From contig NC_058523.1 of assembly GCF_904849725.1 (NCBI RefSeq), positions 172,962,689-173,026,688 of the forward strand: a DNA stretch of 64,000 nucleotides, in the 5' to 3' direction. The position numbers and the translations under genes are program-made. A model generated the notes under the pieces. The model did no database searches. It saw only the letters and a program-made list of their open reading frames with translations, and was not told where the DNA came from. Source of the stretch: Hordeum vulgare subsp. vulgare. Its lineage: Eukaryota; Streptophyta; Magnoliopsida; Poales; Poaceae. Positions 58,726-64,000 of this stretch are shown here, one piece after another (position 1 is the first letter of the stretch; every line of letters starts with the position of its first letter).

Positions 58726-58736
58726 TATAAATATAG
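58726..58736 (+). promoter_or_regulatory. TATA box of the Sabrina-like LTR
   Basis: TATAAATATAG lies about 360 bp into the LTR, followed by GAAACCTCCAGAAATAAC. The 5' LTR has the matching region at about 32,868 with one base changed (GATAAATATAG). Confidence 0.55.
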
Positions 58737-59406
58737 AAACCTCCAGAAATAACACTAGACTAGAAGTTCCGCCACCGCAAGCGTGTGTAGCCACGAAAAA
58801 TTAATTGGGAGCCTGTTTAGGCAGCCTTCCGCAGGGGGAGATCATCTCCGGTGGCCATCTTCATCTTCCCGGTCGAGACCATGTAGTGGAGGGAGTAGTG
58901 CAACCTAGGGGCTAAGGGTTTGTACCAGTAGCTATGTGTTTAATCTCGCTCTCTCGTGTTCTTGAGATGTCATGATCTTGATATATCACGAGCCTTCCTA
59001 ATATAGTTGGATCATATGGTGTTTGTCCCATGCTACTCTTGTGATGAATTGACTCTTTCACTTTAAGATATCGTTATGTTGGATTGAATATTCAGGTTTG
59101 AGAGCAGATGATATATGTCTTGCATGTGGATACCCGTAGTGACATTGGGGATACTCAAATGATGCACTTGATATATTTTGTGGCATCAACTCACGGATTC
59201 CCGAGGTGACATTGTTGTAATCTAGGCACAATGGTTGATTGCACGTTTACATACTATGCTCTCCAATAGAAATCTTGGTGGGCTCCTTGAAGTTCTTTGT
59301 GTTGGATTGAATAAATCTGAATTTGTTGTGGTGTTATTTTAGGATGAACTCTTCATAGACCGGTCGGAAAGGATAACTTGTTATATTAGTATGAACTCTT
59401 GGAAAG

Positions 59407-62400
59407 TGTCACACCCTGCTTTCACCTCACTTTCACTGTAGTTTCAAAATCTGAGTTTAGTAAAAAATTAAAAAAAACAGTGTTGTGAGTGCCAAGGTTG
59501 TCATTGTATGTTTGTATGCTTGATCGTGTTGTATCAAAAACCATATTTTTCATAACATAAATATTCGCAAAATTCTTTTTCTTATTTTTGACTATTTCAA
59601 AGCCTTGCTTTGGGTTGCACTACAAGTCCTCGATAGCAAGGGAGTGCTCTTACCCAAAGATGGTGATCTAGTTCTAAAACTATTTTAACTCTCCAAACCC
59701 ATAAAATAGTTATTTTATAATTATGCATGTCCATTTCTGAGGCCAGAAATGATAATCCTATATGGAAAATTACTTTTCTCCCTTAGAGAAATCTGAGAAA
59801 ATTTGGAGATACTAATATTTTCAAAACTTATTTATATTCAAAATATTTGAGCAAAACCTTGAAAACCTATTCTGTTTGTTTTGATCTTTTGGACTATTTC
59901 CAAAGGAAATATTTCGAATAAAATCCTAGAAAATTCCACCAACCTTCCCAAGCTATATTTGGTGGCCACACCAAGTTTCACCTCATTACAAGGTGATTTG
60001 GTTCACTAAATAATCCGAAAACCCTCTCTGTCCAGAACCAAGTTGAAACATCTCTACATTAAAAAGTTTATCCAAATAGGTTGAAACTTTGTAGGAGTGT
60101 TCAACACCCCAAATGAGGAGTCTCTGCCAAAAATGGGATTTGCAGGAGGTAATCTACCCACATTCCCTTTGGAAGGGACAGATCTGCCCATTTCGGGGTG
60201 ATTTCAAGTTTGCATTGCCAAACTTGTCCAATGAAGCTCAGATTTGGTGGAGTATCTTATTTTTCCATCAAACTTAATCATGTTAACTCTCATCACCAGT
60301 GGTGAGCTGTTGCTATCCCAAACACCTATCGAACACCTTCTGTCATATTAGCAAATCAGCTCCTACCCCACTCCACACCTAAGCTCTTCCCTCCAAACTC
60401 TTTGACCAAGGAGCCAACACCACTCCCAACTACAGGAGAGTGGCCCCTCCTTGAATCCAAGCAAAAGATCCAAAAACCCCAATCCTAATTTCTGGTTCAA
60501 AGATGGCATATCTTCTTTCATCACACTCCATGGCCAGTAGAGAGTCCCGCGGCTGCCAAACGGCTAGGCATCTTGAGACCAAGTCCCAGGACACCTCGAG
60601 ACATGGCCAAAGCGCCCAGAGGCGCCAGCATGCAGTGGCATGCCAAAACTGCGCTCTGGGAAAGCTACTGGGCGCACCCGAAGCAAAGGTGGCCAGCCCC
60701 GCTGGTTCGAGCCTCCCCCTGATGCCCATTCCAGTCCCAGACCACATATTTGTATGAGGGCAGCCTCAGGGCCCCTCCTCCCTTGCTTTGTTGACCGGAG
60801 CAACGTGTGCCCACGCGCGCCAGATCCAACCAGAAGACCACGGCCATGCATGCACGCTCCTCTTTGCTCTCTCTCCCTCTCAGTGGGTCACGCAGGTCCT
60901 AAACCACATCCACATACCGTGGTTTCTACCCCGAGTACTGACTGCCCCTCCTGCGACCCTAGCACCCGCAGGGAGCTTATAAATAGGCCTCCCCCTCGCT
61001 CCAGCACCCCCATCCCACTCCTCCAGTGCCTAAATTCCACCCCTAGCCACTCCATTTGAGCATAGCGAGCTCCTGTGCTCGAGATAGACCGAGGCCCCGC
61101 CGTTTCAGAGCTCCGTCGATCTCGGGCTACGGGCCAGCTCCGACGCTCCTGTCACCTTTCTTGTGACCCTAGAACCCGCAGGGAGCTTCCCCATCACCTC
61201 CCCGAGCTAATCCACACATGTAGCACCTAGTTCATTAGCCTCCCAAAATAGCTCCGCCGCAGCCACCTCGTCACTAGTGAACAAGGGCCTCCTCGTCGAC
61301 CCCTCGACCACCAGCAGGTAGGGGATGATGAGATGGTTCCATTTCTGCCTTCGGTTGGGCTCGAGGACGTCGGTAGCAACGCGGGCGTGCCTCCCCTCCT
61401 CTTTGTCCCGAGGTGAAAGACGACCCCGGCAGGTGGGGCAGACATGTCGGTGGCTCTTCTCTCTCCCCCTCTCTTCTCTCTATCGGTGACTGCAGGGGCC
61501 TGCACATTAGGTTTGAACCTTGTCGTGCACGTGCGTGGGCTGGCTGGCTGGCTAGCTAGCTAGGCCGGCCCAAGCCACACGTCGAGCCAGGCCTGAGCCC
61601 CAGCCTCTTTCTCTTTTTCTGTTTATTCTAGTCTTAAAGGATTTTTATAAAAATGGTTATCCAATATATTTTTATTATTTTTCCACCATAATTCTTCTAA
61701 AAATGAGTAGAATTTAACACAGCCTTTGCACAAATTTTTAAGACAACTTTTCTGGTTTATAATAATTAAAAAGGCTATTTGGAATAGTTTTGCTTCTGTT
61801 AAAGTGATTTTTAAAATAATCCTTTTACTAAAACCAAAGGTAAATATTTTAAACATAACAATGTGGATTTATCAGAATAAGGCAACATTGTTAAAGTGAG
61901 TTTTTGATCTATTTTTGAGTGAGCTACTTATTGCTTCTTTATTTATTACGACGATAGAAACCACGTTTGACGAAGGAGTTGGACTTGAGAACCCCCGAAG
62001 ACCCCCGATACTTAGCTGATTGAGGCAAGCAGCCCTTTCACCATGTCTGAGCATATGTTATATTGCATGCTAGTAGAGCAATTATTCCCGTTGCATATGA
62101 CCATAAATATTTGGTAAATCACCGATGTGATGTTACTGATGGCTCCTCAGGAGCACTTGCATTTTGAGCATGATCCTACCACCAATGAGTGTCACGCTAA
62201 TACCATCTTGACTAGTAGAGCTAAGCATAGTAGTAGCATGAGCATGATGATGGTAAATAACAAAGGTTTATGAAAATCCCGTCGGGTGCCACTAATGCCC
62301 GAGAGTGATGATGAGATGGGTGGCCAGTTTTGGAGAAGTGGTGCACCGGGTGTATTTTGGTGTGAGTGGTTTCGGAAATGGGAATAGATTTATGATATGT

Positions 62401-63477
62401 CGACCGTCCCAACCTCACATGTGCGACCACGTTACCTCTTTATTGGACGGTGCTTTGTTGATTACTTTGGTCGATGCTAGCAAAGAGCCACATTACTAGT
62501 GGCTGGAGTGATGTGTGGTCACTCTCGTGACGAGTTCATGCCAGGTAGGACGACTATGCCATTTTTACGTGTTCCGGACACACCGTTGGACCCCGCGTGT
62601 ATGATACTATCCAGTGTCGATGCTCGTAAGATGTACATCATGTGGTTTGGGTACCAATCGAGTGGATCTCTTTGTCTAGTATCGTCAGGGGAAAGGCATT
62701 GATCGGGTACTTACCTCAAGTATGTTATATACCGCGAGTCGTGGATGACACGGAAGTTTCCCGGATCTCGTGGGTACAGCGTACAACCACTGTAGAGTGT
62801 AAAACTATTCGAATAGTCGTGTCCACGGTCAAGGACAGTTGGGTGGTGCTGCTTAAACTACGTCTAGTCGTTCCCGCATAAACCAAGTGTGTGTGTGTTT
62901 AATGGTGTTATCCGAGAAGGAGTTGATATGACCAAGTTTGGTGACTTGGCATATCGAGTGAACCCGGAGTGTTCAGCCCTTAACAGATATATTGATATTT
63001 GTGACCTGATCTTCTAAAATACCATCCAACTTATGTTGCACATTCATCTATGATCATGTTAACTTATAGTTAAGCTGCTATCCACCAATATTGCATATTA
63101 ATTGTTATGATATCAAAGTACATTCAAAGTACTCACTGGCTTGCCACTTGTTATATTATTGACCAGACATGGAAGGACCAGAGTTTGGAGAAGAATACGT
63201 CTTGAGAGACGGATCTGCGAACTAGGATGCTTCCCAGTCAGAATGCCTCTTGGTGTAGCCTGATGGCATGGGCACCCGCTTAGCCCCAAGATTTCCGCCA
63301 CTAGTTGTATCACTTTTTTTTTGCCTTATAGGCCCTACCTATGTGAACTTGACCTTATTGCTCATGTGTTGTATTATTTCGTTATGTTGGATGTAAGACT
63401 CTTATTATTCAGCATATGTGTGTTCGGTGAGCATACGTTCATTCGGCGATCTCGACTCGTAAGTCGGGGTCCCCATA
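59407..63477 (+). mobile_element. Solo LTR of a Tekay/Del-related family (4,071 bp)
   Basis: The insert begins TGTCACACCCTGC and ends GGGGTCCCCATA, flanked by perfect GAAAG duplications (59,402-59,406 and 63,478-63,482). Its order of zones copies the other long LTRs: AT-rich start, GC-rich leader-like zone with a TATA box TATAAATA at 60,978-60,985, then AT-rich, then a zone with ACTATTCGAATAGTCGTGTCC near 62,805. GAGGCAAGCAGCCCTTT near 62,022 matches GCAAGGCAAGCAACCCCTTT at 53,736. Open frames in the GC-rich zone have no known domain. Confidence 0.87.
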
Positions 63478-64000
63478 GAAAGATTGATTAGAAATAATAA
63501 CTTTGAGTGGTTTCGTACCCTACAAAAAATTTCTTCTTATGTTCCCCACTAGATAAGAACTTTGGAGTGATTCTTTATTGCATGTTGAGGGATTGTTACG
63601 TGATCCAATTATATTAGCATTGTTGACATATTGCACTAGCGAAAGTACGGACCCTAGGTCTCATTTTCAAGCATTGCAATACCACTTATGCTCACTTTTG
63701 TCAATTGCTACCTTGTTGTTTTTATATTTTCAGATTACATAAAACTATATCTTGTATCATTACTACACTTGTATCACCATCTCTTCGCCGAACTAGTGCA
63801 CCTATACAATTTATAATTTTATTTGTTGTTGGGGACACTAGAGACTTTTTATTATTTGGTTGCAAGGTTTTTTGAGAGAGACCATCTCCATCCCACGACT
63901 CGCACACATTGATCAACCTTAGGTCATCCACTTAAGGGAAATTTTCTACTGTCCAACAAAACTCCGTGCTTGGAGGCCCAACACGAGTCTAAAAAACAAG

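Larger units (their letters stand above)
32501..64000 (+). mobile_element. Sabrina-like gypsy element, host of all insertions to the right end
   Basis: The two LTRs are 32,501-42,381 (1,592 bp once the LINE is removed) and 58,366 to beyond 64,000 (1,559 bp visible once the solo LTR is removed). Both begin T(G/A)ATACGT, share the TATA region and align through to CCCAACACAAG/CCCAACACGAG near the end. The primer site is at 42,392 and the polypurine tract AGCTTGGGGATGC ends at 58,365. The interior (42,382-46,176 and 58,048-58,365) holds no protease, reverse transcriptase or integrase that I can recognise, so it looks non-autonomous. The family assignment is from memory. Confidence 0.8.
58366..64000 (+). 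mobile_element. 3' LTR of the Sabrina-like element, split by a solo LTR, cut by the window end
   Basis: The parts are 58,366-59,406 and 63,478-64,000. The LTR starts TAATACGTCTCC, a change from TGATACG. The TATA box TATAAATATAG is at 58,726-58,736. By comparison with the 5' LTR (42,361-42,381), about 17 bp of the LTR lie beyond the window. Confidence 0.85.

Overview
The window looks like intergenic DNA from a large-genome grass of the Triticeae (wheat, Aegilops or barley). The reasons are a WIS/Angela/BARE-type copia element with its characteristic LTR ends, a Sabrina-like gypsy element, long-LTR Tekay/Del chromovirus LTRs, and a CACTA transposon end carrying TTTGCCGTC/GACGGCAAAG subterminal repeats. 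I see no intact host gene and no RNA gene. Every recognisable coding stretch belongs to a transposable element, and all of them are broken, truncated or interrupted. Family names are recalled from sequence patterns, not from a database search.

Layout, left to right. Positions 1-18,695 are a satellite-like tandem array of about 42 monomers of roughly 400-460 bp. Each monomer is a foldback: a purine-only tract, a GAGCTC centre and a pyrimidine-only tract, bounded by a perfect 15-bp inverted repeat and joined by an AT-rich linker. The monomers form a higher-order repeat of 15 monomers (6,579 bp). It is present as 2,488-9,066, nearly again as 9,067-15,204, and in a shortened 5-monomer form at 338-2,487. 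The monomers decay towards the right edge. Positions 18,700-22,702 are part of a minus-strand CACTA transposon with decayed exons of a transposase-associated protein, a 220-bp inverted repeat, two G-rich minisatellites and a right terminus at 22,702. The array may lie inside this transposon; its left end is not visible.

Positions 22,703-32,500 are a patchwork of gypsy pieces: a retropepsin fragment, a probable LTR, a 4.0-kb minus-strand Tekay-type LTR with its primer binding site, an LTR fragment, and an Athila-type 5' LTR with primer binding site and gag start. Positions 32,501-64,000 are one plus-strand Sabrina-like gypsy element that has been invaded repeatedly. Its 5' LTR holds an L1-type LINE (15-bp target duplication), and the LINE holds a 1.5-kb solo LTR (GATAA duplication). 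Its interior holds a minus-strand copia element (GAAGT/GAAGC duplication). The copia LTR holds an 826-bp solo LTR (TCCTA duplication), and the copia interior holds a truncated chromovirus with a 4.16-kb LTR. Its 3' LTR holds a 4.07-kb solo LTR (GAAAG duplication), and the window ends about 17 bp short of the end of that 3' LTR.

The order of events can be read from the nesting: Athila-type element, then Sabrina-like element, then LINE, copia and long solo LTR, then the LTRs inside the LINE and the copia. The foldback array is the part least explained by known element types.
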